From Thalassospira profundimaris WP0211 (GTDB taxonomy: Bacteria > Pseudomonadota > Alphaproteobacteria > Rhodospirillales > Thalassospiraceae), in contig NZ_AMRN01000006.1 in NCBI RefSeq assembly GCF_000300275.1, positions 124,001-188,000 of the forward strand: DNA of 64,000 bases, read 5' to 3'. Every line of letters begins with the position of its first letter. The first letter of the stretch is position 1. Under the pieces are notes generated by a model. The model saw only the letters and a list, made by a program, of their open reading frames with translations, had not been told where the DNA came from and ran no database searches. This document shows, in pieces, positions 1 to 8,240 of the stretch. Position numbers and translations under genes: made by a program.

Positions 1-342
1 ACTGACCAAACGCGGATAAAGCTTGCCACAATAGGCGAAGAACCCGTTCACAAGGTCCTTTTCCTCCGATGTCAATTCGCCGCCGGATCGCAATTCTTCG
101 ATCTCGTACATTTCGGTATCGCCGTCGCGCTGGATGGTCGCGCGCAGGAAGCTGATCGCCACCACCTTGTGAAACGGTTGGCGCGGGAAGCCATTGCGGC
201 CACTGGTGATTTCAAGATGATAGTCTTCCAGCATCTTGCGACCGGTTTCAGGATCCGGCGCGTTTTCCCCGGTCAGCTGCGGCAGAACATCAATGTCGGG
301 CACGGTTTCGATATCAAAAACGAACAGGTTTGTATGCATCAT
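1..342 (-). CDS. PolB-like 3'-5' exonuclease (C-terminus beyond the window)
   Basis: Partial gene: 114 codons read leftward from an ATG at 342 and leave the window in frame. The N-terminus carries FVFDIETVPD, which is the first exonuclease motif (DIE, metal-binding Asp and Glu) of predicted 3'-5' exonucleases related to the proofreading domain of family B polymerases (Pfam DNA_pol_B_exo2 type). These are cytoplasmic DEDD-type nucleases of unclear cellular role. A second ATG directly follows the first, so the start is uncertain by one codon. A G-rich stretch (GGGGGC) lies just upstream. Motifs II and III are outside the window, so activity cannot be judged. Family call is fairly firm; biological role is not. 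Confidence 0.75.
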   Translation of the reverse strand, partial: MMHTNLFVFDIETVPDIDVLPQLTGENAPDPETGRKMLEDYHLEITSGRNGFPRQPFHKVVAISFLRATIQRDGDTEMYEIEELRSGGELTSEEKDLVNGFFAYCGKLYPRLVS

Positions 343-709
343 GACGGCCCCCGATTATCTGTGCCCGATTGGTTGGTTTGCCCAACATAACGACAAAGTC
401 CGATAAATTCACGGGCAGAGTTAAACCAATCGCGCCGACAACCGTAAATCACATTACCTGACATCTCCTGCCATTCCTGTCAGGAGCATTCTGCAATGAT
501 ATCAGCACGAAAACACTTATCACGTCGGCGTTATAATCGACACCGGGGGTTGCGCGCATTCTAACCACACGTCTAGAATTGCCGCACCTGTATCAGGGGC
601 ACGGTCAAATCGAAGTTCAGGATCACACCCGATCCCAAGCTTTGCGGGCTTCCCGCACCGACCATGCATTTGATGCGATTCCGGACCGCAACCACGAAGG
701 GACAGAAGG
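343..709. promoter_or_regulatory. Divergent intergenic region with candidate promoter elements
   Basis: No convincing gene in these 367 bases between two divergent genes. A perfect -10 hexamer TATAAT sits at 532-537 on the plus strand, but the matching -35 position is poor. An inverted repeat CCTGACA/TGTCAGG occupies 457-463 and 478-484, upstream of that hexamer, and could be an operator. A small hairpin TGCGGG-CTT-CCCGCA lies at 643-657 in what would be the leader of the 710 gene. Function is inferred only. Confidence 0.35.
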
Positions 710-1741
710 ATGAAAACCCTGCCTACCGGAGCCGCAATGCTTTTGGCCGCTGGCCTTGCATTTACTTCTCATTCAAGCGCAAACGCGCAAGATGCCACAT
801 GCGAGATTGATCGACCGGTGATGTTTGCCGGTCTCAATTACGACAGTGCGCTTTTCCATAACGCTGTTGCCCGCTTCATCATTGAAAAGGGCTATGGCTG
901 CCAGACCGATGCCCTGCCCGGCGATGTCATCCCGCTTTTGACCGGGGCTGGCAAGGGCGATGTTGATATCGTCATGGAAATCTGGCGCGACAACGTTGCC
1001 GAAGCCTGGACCAAGGCCGAAGAAGCCGGCAATGTCAGCCAGATCGGGGTGAACTTCGATGACGCCGTCGAAGGCTGGTTCGTACCAACCTATGTTATCG
1101 AAGGCGATGCTGATCGCGGGATTCAGCCGATGGCGCCTGATCTGAAATCGGTCGATGATCTGGCGAAATATACAGAACTGTTCGAAGACCCGGAAGAACC
1201 GGGCAAAGGCCGTTTTTATAACTGCCCGTCGGGCTGGGTCTGTGAAAAGGTCAATTCGGCCAAGCTTGGTGCCTATGACCTTGATGACAGCTTCACCAAC
1301 TTCCGCCCGGGCACGGGTGCGGCCCTTTCGGCTGCCATCGCATCGGCGCATAAGCGCGGTAAACCGGCCCTTTATTACTATTGGGGGCCGACCTGGGTAA
1401 TGGGCCTTTATGACAGCACGCGTCTTGAAGAACCGGCTTATGACAAGTCGATCTTTGACGCGCTGAAAACAGAAGAAAACCCGACCAAGGCAACCGCCTA
1501 CCCGCAAAGCACGATCACGATTGGTGTGAATAACGACTTCAAAGCCGCCGCACCAACCCTGATCAATTTCCTGACCAACTACGAAACCAGCAACGCGCTG
1601 GTATCGGAAATGCTGGCCTATATGCAGGAAAATGATGAAAAGCCCGATGGGGCCGCGATGCATTTCCTGAAATCCAAGCCAGACGTCTGGAAAGCGTGGG
1701 TGCCAGCGGATGTTGCGGCACGCGTTGAAAGTGCGATGTAA
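710..1741 (+). CDS. Glycine betaine/proline-type ABC transporter substrate-binding protein
   Basis: Periplasmic binding protein of the ProX/OpuAC family (343 aa). Residues 1-26 form a Sec signal peptide ending at ANA, with mature protein from QDATC. The remainder has the two-lobed OpuAC layout, including DALPGDVIPLLTGAGKGDVD and aromatic residues (W, Y, F) that in this family cage quaternary amines. The purine-rich stretch AAGGGACAGAAGG precedes the ATG. It probably serves the permease and ATPase at 4114-6002, although two unrelated genes and a terminator separate them; gene order in betaine operons is usually contiguous. Substrate (betaine, choline, carnitine or proline) cannot be fixed from sequence, so I give no gene symbol. 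Confidence 0.88.
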   Translation: MKTLPTGAAMLLAAGLAFTSHSSANAQDATCEIDRPVMFAGLNYDSALFHNAVARFIIEKGYGCQTDALPGDVIPLLTGAGKGDVDIVMEIWRDNVAEAWTKAEEAGNVSQIGVNFDDAVEGWFVPTYVIEGDADRGIQPMAPDLKSVDDLAKYTELFEDPEEPGKGRFYNCPSGWVCEKVNSAKLGAYDLDDSFTNFRPGTGAALSAAIASAHKRGKPALYYYWGPTWVMGLYDSTRLEEPAYDKSIFDALKTEENPTKATAYPQSTITIGVNNDFKAAAPTLINFLTNYETSNALVSEMLAYMQENDEKPDGAAMHFLKSKPDVWKAWVPADVAARVESAM

Positions 1742-1761
1742 CCTCGATACCATAACCTTAT

Positions 1762-1799
1762 ACAAACACCCCGCTGGAGAAACCTTGCGGGGTGTTTGT
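1762..1799 (+). terminator. Rho-independent terminator after the binding-protein gene
   Basis: Perfect 13-base inverted repeat ACAAACACCCCGC (1762-1774) and its complement (1787-1799), closed by a 12-base loop and followed by TTCTTG. It lies 20 bases after the stop codon at 1741, so the binding protein is probably a separate transcript from the genes to its right. Confidence 0.85.
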
Positions 1800-1898
1800 T
1801 CTTGATCCCCCATTCACATAATTCCCGATTGCAAACCAAGACCAAGGCACGTTTAATCAGTTAAACAGTATAAACCGCCTATTGAGTTGGGGAGCGAC

Positions 1899-3509
1899 AT
1901 GAATCGGCAAGAAACACTCGCTCTTCTGAAAGAAGGCAAAGATGCTTGGAACTCTTGGGCTACGAATATTCTCCGTAAGCGCCAGGACTTGGAAGATGCC
2001 GGGAACTGGTCGTCAACTTTCGATGAGAATACAGGTGCAGAAGTTGCCGAAAATCAGAAAACTCGAAAATGGTTTGAAGAAGCGAAGGCAGTGTTTAAGG
2101 GATTTTTTGCCAATGAGATATTTGAGCAACCTGTACTCATTAACGGAATAATATTTCCGGCTGATGTTCAAATGGAAAATCTCACTTACTATGGTGATCT
2201 GTTTCTTGAACAATGCGAATTTTTCGGAACACTATTCGCCTCAAATGTCGAAACAAGAAGGTTCACATCCTTTAAAGATTGCGTTTTTCACAAATCGGTA
2301 CATTTTTCTGGTGCACAATTCGCATCTAATTGTTCTTTTCAAGGTGCAACCTTCAACGGGCGCGTTGAATTTCGAAAAGCCTATTTCGGTAAGGTAGCCA
2401 TCTTCGATAACAGCACTTTTAGGGGTTTTTGCGATTTCGGAAGCGCGGAGTTCGAGGAAGGCGCGCGCTTTAAAAATGCAGTTTTCGAAGAGATATCGTT
2501 TTTCCGGAGCACGAAGTTTCGTTGGTATTCAGAGTTTACGAACACCGAGTTTCGCGCGGGAATCTCCTTCGACGAGGCTCAATTCTCCAAAGAAGTGCGC
2601 TTCAACTTAACCCAATTCGAGAAACCCGCATCTTTTAGAAGTTCTGTTTTCAAAGATGAAGTTTGGTTTCAAGGCTCACAATTCAAAAAGGCTTGCAACT
2701 TTGAAGATGCAACGTTCGACGGCACAGCACTGTTCAGTAACGCACGCTTTAAAGAAGAAGCATCTTTTGAGAACGTAAATTTCTTAAACCCTACCTCTTT
2801 CGAAAACTCTATTTTTGATGGACCTGCATCATTCAGGTACTCTGAGATCGGAAGAAAACTCGATCTTAATCAAACGTATTTCACAGAAGTTCCTGATTTT
2901 CGGCAAACCCATTGTGAAGAGGCCCCTTTACTTGACAACGTCAAAATTGATCAACGCATCGCCGAAATTCCAGCTATTTCCAATGGCGAGAACTTCTCCG
3001 TCACAGCGAAATATCGTGCACTCAAACGTCTTGCCATTCAGGGACATGATCATAAGCACGAGGTTGAGTTCTTTGCAGAGGAGCTCAAATCTCGCCGGTT
3101 GATGATTTACACACCGTGCGATCCGAATTGGTGGCTAAGTTTTCTCTTTGACGAATTATCTGATTACGGACGATCTATCGTCAGACCTCTGATGTATTGG
3201 ATTGGCGTCGTCATGCTGTCCGCTGTGCATTACATCGCAATGGCGACACCATTGGACATTGTGCGAGCTGAAAAATGCTTTGCGGGTGCAGGTTCACAGG
3301 TAAACACCGCTTACCAATTGGCTTTTGCCAAAGGGTTGCTGGTTCCGGGATTAGCAGACCGGACGATTGTGACGCAGGCATATGACTGCCTTTTTGGTGA
3401 TATCATTCCCGGAAGCGCCACTGTCGTCGCAAGTATCCAAACACTGTTGTCGGCAATCCTGCTGTTTTTGTTGCTGCTTGGTATCCGCAATCGCTTCAAG
3501 CTTAAATAG
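1899..3509 (+). CDS. Pentapeptide-repeat-like protein with C-terminal membrane segments
   Basis: 536 aa. Residues from about 80 to 340 repeat a motif of about ten residues with Phe at fixed places (for example FSGAQF, FQGATF, FRKAYF, FDNSTF), as in right-handed quadrilateral beta-helices of the pentapeptide superfamily (Pentapeptide_3 type). The C-terminal part holds one hydrophobic segment near LMYWIGVVMLSAV and a second at the very end (ILLFLLLLG), so the helix is probably membrane-anchored. I prefer the ATG at 1899, which has GGGGAG five bases upstream, over the in-frame TTG at 1887. Base composition is visibly A+T-richer than all neighbours, with many AAA, TTT and AAT codons, suggesting recent acquisition. 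Function unknown. Confidence 0.75.
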   Translation: MNRQETLALLKEGKDAWNSWATNILRKRQDLEDAGNWSSTFDENTGAEVAENQKTRKWFEEAKAVFKGFFANEIFEQPVLINGIIFPADVQMENLTYYGDLFLEQCEFFGTLFASNVETRRFTSFKDCVFHKSVHFSGAQFASNCSFQGATFNGRVEFRKAYFGKVAIFDNSTFRGFCDFGSAEFEEGARFKNAVFEEISFFRSTKFRWYSEFTNTEFRAGISFDEAQFSKEVRFNLTQFEKPASFRSSVFKDEVWFQGSQFKKACNFEDATFDGTALFSNARFKEEASFENVNFLNPTSFENSIFDGPASFRYSEIGRKLDLNQTYFTEVPDFRQTHCEEAPLLDNVKIDQRIAEIPAISNGENFSVTAKYRALKRLAIQGHDHKHEVEFFAEELKSRRLMIYTPCDPNWWLSFLFDELSDYGRSIVRPLMYWIGVVMLSAVHYIAMATPLDIVRAEKCFAGAGSQVNTAYQLAFAKGLLVPGLADRTIVTQAYDCLFGDIIPGSATVVASIQTLLSAILLFLLLLGIRNRFKLK

Positions 3510-3549
3510 CCCAAGACTTCGCGGCGCAAAAGGATAAGAGGTTCCAGCC

Positions 3550-3918
3550 CTACTCGTTAGCTGCGGCAACCTGACAGTGCGTAAGGCGTTTGAAGCGCCA
3601 TGCCGCCCATAGGCGATACACAAGATTTGCGATCTGGCGAACAATCGGCAAGGCAACAATAGCGGCCAAAACACCCCATCTGTCTAGCTGGCGCCAGATC
3701 AGAATGAACGCATCAGCACCGGCATGCCATTGCCCATCTGAGTCGAGGGCGCGCATTTGCTTTAAGCCTTCGACAAGGGAAATGCCGTACTTTTCAAGAT
3801 CACCAGCGTGTTCCGTGACATCGCGCCATTCGAAAACGCCTCTTGGCGCGATCTTGCGGTAGTAATTGATTTCTCTGGAACACAGACCGCATTTTCCATC
3901 AAAGAACACAGTGATCAT
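3550..3918 (-). CDS. DCC-family (DUF393) thiol-disulfide oxidoreductase-like protein
   Basis: 122 aa. The N-terminus reads FFDGKCGLC: an Asp followed by a CxxC pair (Cys10, Cys13), which defines the DCC family of thioredoxin-fold proteins. The middle holds the usual WRQLDRWG segment and a weakly hydrophobic stretch. Members are predicted redox proteins but few have a proven role. It converges with the pentapeptide-repeat gene, 40 bases apart, and diverges from the permease gene at 4114. Codon use resembles the host, unlike its left neighbour. Confidence 0.8.
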   Translation of the reverse strand: MITVFFDGKCGLCSREINYYRKIAPRGVFEWRDVTEHAGDLEKYGISLVEGLKQMRALDSDGQWHAGADAFILIWRQLDRWGVLAAIVALPIVRQIANLVYRLWAAWRFKRLTHCQVAAANE

Positions 3919-4113
3919 CGCAACCTCTCAGGAAAACAATATTGTCTATCATTTACGGCTTTGGCTGGCCTCTGGATTATCAATCACAGGAATAGGCGAC
4001 CAAAAGAAGTCAGGAGATGTCAGCCAAAGTTCGATTTACGGTCGCGCGGCCCACATGATCTTGTTAGGCTCTTACGCTCATTGATTTTTTGAGCAGATCG
4101 GGCCAATTGCGCC

Positions 4114-4977
4114 ATGTTTCCAGAACAGTTGAATGTGCCTTTGGGCAAGTGGGTCAATCAGTTTGTTGATTGGCTGGTGATCAATTACGGCGCGGCGTTT
4201 GAGGCCTTTGCCGACAGCTTGCTAACCGTTTTGGTGGCACTCGAGCAGGTATTGCGTGGTGCGCCCTGGTGGGTGGTTTTGATCGCCATTGCTGCCATCA
4301 CCTGGCATGCCAGCAAGAACTGGAAACTGGTTACTGGCTTAGTGATCGCGATGTTTGCCATTGGCACATTGGGCCTGTGGGACAAAGCAATGCAGACCTT
4401 GGCGCTGATGATTGTCGCCACATCGCTTTCGGTTCTGATCGGCATTCCGGTCGGGATTGCCATGGCGATGTCCAATCGCCTGCGGGCCGTCATGTTGCCG
4501 ATCCTTGATACGATGCAGACCATGCCGAGTTTTGTGTACCTGATCCCTGCCCTGATGTTGTTTGGATTGGGCAAGGTTCCGGCCATTCTGGCGACGGTGA
4601 TCTATGCCGCCCCGCCCGTCATGCGCCTGACCGATCTTGGTATTCGCCTTGTTGATCAGGAAGTGCTTGAAGCGTCGCGATCATTCGGCGCCAGCCGCAA
4701 GGAGATCCTGTTTGGTGTGCAGTTGCCGCTTGCACTTCCCAACATTATGGCCGGGATCAACCAGACGACGATGATGTCAATTTCGATGGTGGTGATCGCC
4801 TCGATGATTGGCGCGCGCGGATTGGGGGAACAGGTCCTGATGGGTATTCAGCGTCTGGACGTTGGTGCGGGGATGGAAGCCGGTGTTGCGATTGTGCTTC
4901 TGGCCGTGGTGTTTGACCGGATCGGTCAGGCTTATGGCAAGCGATCACAACGATCGCACGATGCGGAGGACGCGTAA
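4114..4977 (+). CDS. Glycine betaine/proline-type ABC transporter permease
   Basis: 287 aa inner-membrane permease of the ProW/OpuAB type. About six hydrophobic helices are visible between residues 45 and 275. The cytoplasmic EAA loop, which docks on the ATPase, reads EASRSFGASRKEILFGVQLP. The stop codon TAA overlaps the ATG of the ATPase gene by one base (TAATG at 4975-4979), so the two are translationally coupled. No strong ribosome-binding site precedes 4114. The binding protein at 710-1741 is the likely third component. Confidence 0.9.
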   Translation: MFPEQLNVPLGKWVNQFVDWLVINYGAAFEAFADSLLTVLVALEQVLRGAPWWVVLIAIAAITWHASKNWKLVTGLVIAMFAIGTLGLWDKAMQTLALMIVATSLSVLIGIPVGIAMAMSNRLRAVMLPILDTMQTMPSFVYLIPALMLFGLGKVPAILATVIYAAPPVMRLTDLGIRLVDQEVLEASRSFGASRKEILFGVQLPLALPNIMAGINQTTMMSISMVVIASMIGARGLGEQVLMGIQRLDVGAGMEAGVAIVLLAVVFDRIGQAYGKRSQRSHDAEDA

Positions 4978-6002
4978 TGAGCTACATCGAAATCCGCAAT
5001 ATTTTCAAAATCTTCGGGCCTGATCCGCAATCTGCACTTGAACTGGCAAAGGGTGGTGCTGACAAGGATGAAATCCTTGCCAAGACCGGTCATACGGTTG
5101 GTCTTCACGATGTGTCCCTGTCGATTGAACAAGGGGAAACCTTCGTCGTCATGGGCCTGTCTGGATCAGGGAAATCAACCCTGATCCGCCATCTTAATCG
5201 CCTGATTGATCCGACAGCGGGTGAAGTATCATTTGGTGGCGAAGATATCCTTGCCATGGATATCCCGACACTGAATGCGTTTCGTCGCAAGCGGCTTGGC
5301 ATGGTGTTTCAGCGCTTTGGCCTGCTTCCCCATCGCAATGTGATGGATAACGTGGCCTATGGGCTCGAAATCCAGGGTAATGCGCGCAAGGAGCGCGAAG
5401 CCGCCGCATCTAAATGGATCGAACGTGTGGGTCTGGCGGGGTATGAGGCCAAATATCCCGATCAACTATCAGGTGGCATGCAGCAACGTGTCGGCCTTGC
5501 CCGGGCCTTGGCGACCGATCCAGAAGTTTTGCTGATGGACGAGGCTTTCTCGGCCCTTGATCCATTGATCCGATCCGACATGCAAGATGAGTTGATGAAG
5601 CTTCAGGCGGAGCTTCATAAGACCATCGTGTTTATTACCCATGATCTGGACGAGGCGCTTAAGATCGGCGACCGGATCGCGATCCTGAAAGACGGCAAGC
5701 TTGTGCAGGTCGGACGGCCGGAAGAGATCGTGCTTAAGCCCGCAGATGACTATGTGCAGGCCTTTACCCGCGACGTGAACAGATCACGCGTCTTGCGCGC
5801 AAAGTCGATTATGGAGCCGATCACATCTGGCGAAAACCAAGCGGCACACGAAGACTGGCCAAGCATCGCGGCAAATGCACGTCTTGCCGATATTCTGCCA
5901 GTTGCACTTGCGAATGGCACGTCAATGACGGTGCGTGATGCCAAAGACACTGCGATTGGGACGCTGTCGCCACAACAGATTGTCGAAGCACTGGAAGGTT
6001 AA
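4977..6002 (+). CDS. Glycine betaine/proline-type ABC transporter ATP-binding protein
   Basis: 341 aa. Walker A GLSGSGKST at residues 60-68, signature LSGGMQQR at 164-171 and Walker B LLMDEA at 185-190, followed by an H-loop in FITHDLDEA. The long N-terminal stretch before Walker A, with FKIFG, is typical of ProV/OpuAA ATPases. The C-terminal 70 residues are shorter than the full double-CBS tail of enterobacterial ProV. GGAGGA at 4965-4970 is the ribosome-binding site. It powers the permease encoded immediately upstream. Confidence 0.92.
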   Translation: MSYIEIRNIFKIFGPDPQSALELAKGGADKDEILAKTGHTVGLHDVSLSIEQGETFVVMGLSGSGKSTLIRHLNRLIDPTAGEVSFGGEDILAMDIPTLNAFRRKRLGMVFQRFGLLPHRNVMDNVAYGLEIQGNARKEREAAASKWIERVGLAGYEAKYPDQLSGGMQQRVGLARALATDPEVLLMDEAFSALDPLIRSDMQDELMKLQAELHKTIVFITHDLDEALKIGDRIAILKDGKLVQVGRPEEIVLKPADDYVQAFTRDVNRSRVLRAKSIMEPITSGENQAAHEDWPSIAANARLADILPVALANGTSMTVRDAKDTAIGTLSPQQIVEALEG

Positions 6003-6023
6003 GCCAGAGCGCATTGCGAGATC

Positions 6024-6527
6024 TTAGCGGTCAATAATCTGGCAGCGCCGAAAGTATCGTAGTTGTGATTGCTCTGCCGCGTCGGCGGTTGATTGGTGAA
6101 TGATGCGATAAAGGCCGCTGTCGCCTGCGCGATTATGTTCGGTGGCAATGATCAGCCACAGAAAACCATGTTCATCAGCGCGTGCGCGGTCTGTCGGCGA
6201 TGGCAAGGCCTTGCCATTGGGGTGGGAATGAAAACATCCCACAACGCGCTCCCGCTTTTGCCGCGCAGTACGATGCGCATCAATCAGGGTTTGCGGATCA
6301 ATTTCAAACGTGGTCAGCGGATCTTCCGCGACGTTGCGCGCAAACACAACACGGTCGATCCGGTTCGGGGTATCGATGGCGGCAATCAGAAGGCCGCAGG
6401 ATTCTTCCGGCCATTTAACAGCGGCAAAATCACGGATTTCTTCGAGAATCACCTTGCCAAGCGCGATGTGGGTCTGATCATCGCCACCTGATGAGCTGTT
6501 GTTTGCGATCCCCTGCCCGTTTGCCAT
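6024..6527 (-). CDS. JAMM (MPN+/M67) metalloprotease-like protein
   Basis: 167 aa. A complete JAMM zinc motif is present: Glu near residues 41-42 (PEESCGLL), then HSH at 100-102, Ser110 and Asp113 (the pattern H-x-H-x7-S-x2-D). Bacterial members cleave C-terminal extensions of sulfur-carrier or ubiquitin-like proteins, or other isopeptide-like bonds. No ubiquitin-like partner gene is adjacent here. It is followed on the same strand, with 27 bases between, by the DUF6476-like gene upstream. Active enzyme is likely; substrate unknown. Confidence 0.82.
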   Translation of the reverse strand: MANGQGIANNSSSGGDDQTHIALGKVILEEIRDFAAVKWPEESCGLLIAAIDTPNRIDRVVFARNVAEDPLTTFEIDPQTLIDAHRTARQKRERVVGCFHSHPNGKALPSPTDRARADEHGFLWLIIATEHNRAGDSGLYRIIHQSTADAAEQSQLRYFRRCQIIDR

Positions 6528-6554
6528 CGCTGCCCGCGCCCTTGTGGTTTCAGA

Positions 6555-6926
6555 CTACTGCGCGGCCTGTTGCAAAAGGATACGGCCAAGGACCTTCTTT
6601 TCGCTCAGGGAAACGATAACAAGACGCGCGCTGTCACCTTGTGGGCCTTCGATATGGAGCGTGGCCTGCGAACCATCGACAGAATAGCCAACAAGACGTT
6701 CTCCTTCATCAAGGTCGATAACAATGTCACCGAATGCGGCAAGAGCACCTTGCGAGGCCGCATTATCGCCACCTGCAAACGGCACGGACGGCGTCACCGT
6801 TGGTGTGTTTACCTCAACACTTGGATCGGTGGCGTTCTTGTCGAGCGACAGGCCATAGACGACAAGTCCGATACCCACCACGATCAGAATGCCCATGAAC
6901 GCGACCAGAGCCTTAACTACACGCAT
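6555..6926 (-). CDS. DUF6476-like single-pass membrane protein
   Basis: 123 aa. One N-terminal hydrophobic helix (ALVAFMGILIVVGIGLVVYG) is followed by a Thr/Pro/Ala-rich linker and a compact domain containing IDLDEGERLVGYSVDG, so the bulk is probably periplasmic. Start chosen at the ATG at 6926 with GGAAA upstream rather than the in-frame TTG at 6944. The position, divergent from rluD and rpoH, matches where DUF6476 genes lie in many alphaproteobacteria. Function is unknown. Confidence 0.65.
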   Translation of the reverse strand: MRVVKALVAFMGILIVVGIGLVVYGLSLDKNATDPSVEVNTPTVTPSVPFAGGDNAASQGALAAFGDIVIDLDEGERLVGYSVDGSQATLHIEGPQGDSARLVIVSLSEKKVLGRILLQQAAQ

Positions 6927-7149
6927 CGTATTTCCAACTGACAAAGTTTGATGAAACCTGCATGCTCGCCAGAAGCGCGATCATACGTACCCTGTTTCAA
7001 GGCCATAGCGACAAGCACGATCAATTGCAAGGCAACAACGCAAATGAAGCAAGTTGTCGCAATTCGTTGCAATCGCCGGACAAAGCGCTAAAAGCGGCGA
7101 ACACATGCATCATTACAGTCACCAAATCAAACCATGCCAATAGCAAACG

Positions 7150-8121
7150 ATGTCTGAAAACCTGACCTATACCGCGACAAACCAGGACGAAGGTGCCCGC
7201 CTTGATAAGGTGTTGGCAACCGCGTGGCCCAATCAGTCGCGTTCGCGGATCAAGGCCTTGATCGAAGACGGTCAGCTTTGCGTCAATGGCACGCCTGCGA
7301 CCAAGATGTCTGCCAAGGTCAAGGCTGGTGATGTTTTTGATCTGAGTGTTCCCGAACCGGAAATGGCCGAACCCACACCCGAAGACATCAAACTTGATGT
7401 GCTTTTTGAAGATGAAGACCTGCTCGTGATCAACAAGCCCGCCGGCATGGTTGTTCATCCTGCGGCCGGCAATGAAAGCGGAACACTTGTGAATGCGCTT
7501 CTGGCGCATTGCGGGGACAGTCTTTCGGGTATTGGCGGGGTTAAACGCCCGGGGATCGTGCACAGACTGGACAAGGACACCAGCGGTGCAATGGTGGTCG
7601 CCAAGAACGATGCCGCCCATCGCGCCCTTTCAAACCTGTTTGCCGAGGACAAGGAAAACATCGAGCGCGCCTACCTTGCGGTCGTGTGGGGTGTTCCCCG
7701 CCCCCGTTCCGGTGATATCGAAGGCAATATTGGTCGCAGCCCGCGCAATCGGAAAAAGATGGCGGTGGTCAAAAAAGGGGGAAAATATGCCCTCACACAC
7801 TACAAGACTCTGCAGACTCGCGACGACTCGTTGGCGTCCCTTGTTGAATGCCGCCTTGCAACCGGACGGACGCATCAAATTCGTGTTCATATGAACCATA
7901 TCGGGCACGCACTTGTATGTGATCCGGTTTACAGCCGAAACAGACCAGCTGGTAAACTCAACCTAGAAGCGCAACAGATTTTGAACGCATTCAACAAACA
8001 GGCGCTGCATGCCCGAACGTTAGGATTTCTGCACCCTCGCACCGGTGCCTATATATCCACAGAGGCACCTATACCAGGTGACCTTTTGGCACTGATGCGG
8101 GTCTTGGAACTATACCTTTGA
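7150..8121 (+). CDS. rluD: RluD-type 23S rRNA pseudouridine synthase
   Basis: 323 aa. An N-terminal S4 RNA-binding domain (about residues 15-65) precedes a RluA-family catalytic domain with HRLDKDTSG; Asp141 is the nucleophile. INKPAGMVVHP and TGRTHQIRVH are the other family hallmarks. RluD modifies helix 69 of 23S rRNA; the exact target sites cannot be proven from sequence, since RluA and RluC share the same motifs, but length, S4 domain and adjacency to rpoH favour RluD. Start at ATG 7150. Confidence 0.85.
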   Translation: MSENLTYTATNQDEGARLDKVLATAWPNQSRSRIKALIEDGQLCVNGTPATKMSAKVKAGDVFDLSVPEPEMAEPTPEDIKLDVLFEDEDLLVINKPAGMVVHPAAGNESGTLVNALLAHCGDSLSGIGGVKRPGIVHRLDKDTSGAMVVAKNDAAHRALSNLFAEDKENIERAYLAVVWGVPRPRSGDIEGNIGRSPRNRKKMAVVKKGGKYALTHYKTLQTRDDSLASLVECRLATGRTHQIRVHMNHIGHALVCDPVYSRNRPAGKLNLEAQQILNAFNKQALHARTLGFLHPRTGAYISTEAPIPGDLLALMRVLELYL

Positions 8122-8155
8122 ATAGACAATACCAGACCTAACGTCTAATTTTCCA

Positions 8156-8183
8156 TTGACGGTTTCTAATACTCCCGTATAAG
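8156..8183 (+). promoter_or_regulatory. Candidate sigma-70 promoter of rpoH
   Basis: TTGACG at 8156-8161 and TATAAG at 8178-8183, spaced by 16 bases. The transcript would begin near 8190, about 50 bases before the rpoH start codon and right at the hairpin described next. It lies after the rluD stop at 8121, so rpoH has its own promoter in addition to any read-through. Confidence 0.65.
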
Positions 8184-8189
8184 CTCCTA

Positions 8190-8217
8190 AAAAGTGCAAG
8201 GGGTAAAATGCACTTTT
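8190..8217 (+). promoter_or_regulatory. Hairpin in the 5' leader of rpoH
   Basis: Inverted repeat AAAAGTGCA (8190-8198) and TGCACTTTT (8209-8217) with the ten-base loop AGGGGTAAAA. The predicted transcription start falls at the first base of the stem, and the ribosome-binding site GGGAGG follows at 8230-8235, so it would form a 5'-terminal hairpin. The A-U-rich stem could melt at elevated temperature. It has too little GC for a terminator of rluD, though the trailing TTTT leaves that possible. Confidence 0.5.
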
Positions 8218-8240
8218 AGAAAGCAATACGGGAGGCTTTG

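Noticed and set aside
773-1813. Minus-strand open frame of 346 codons opposite the binding-protein gene
   Set aside because: A shadow frame: Arg/Phe/His-rich, no family resemblance, and the plus-strand gene has a signal peptide and full OpuAC fold.
3866-4092. Plus-strand frames of 72 and 94 codons before the permease gene
   Set aside because: They overlap the start of the DCC-family gene, differ in frame from each other and have no ribosome-binding site or family features.
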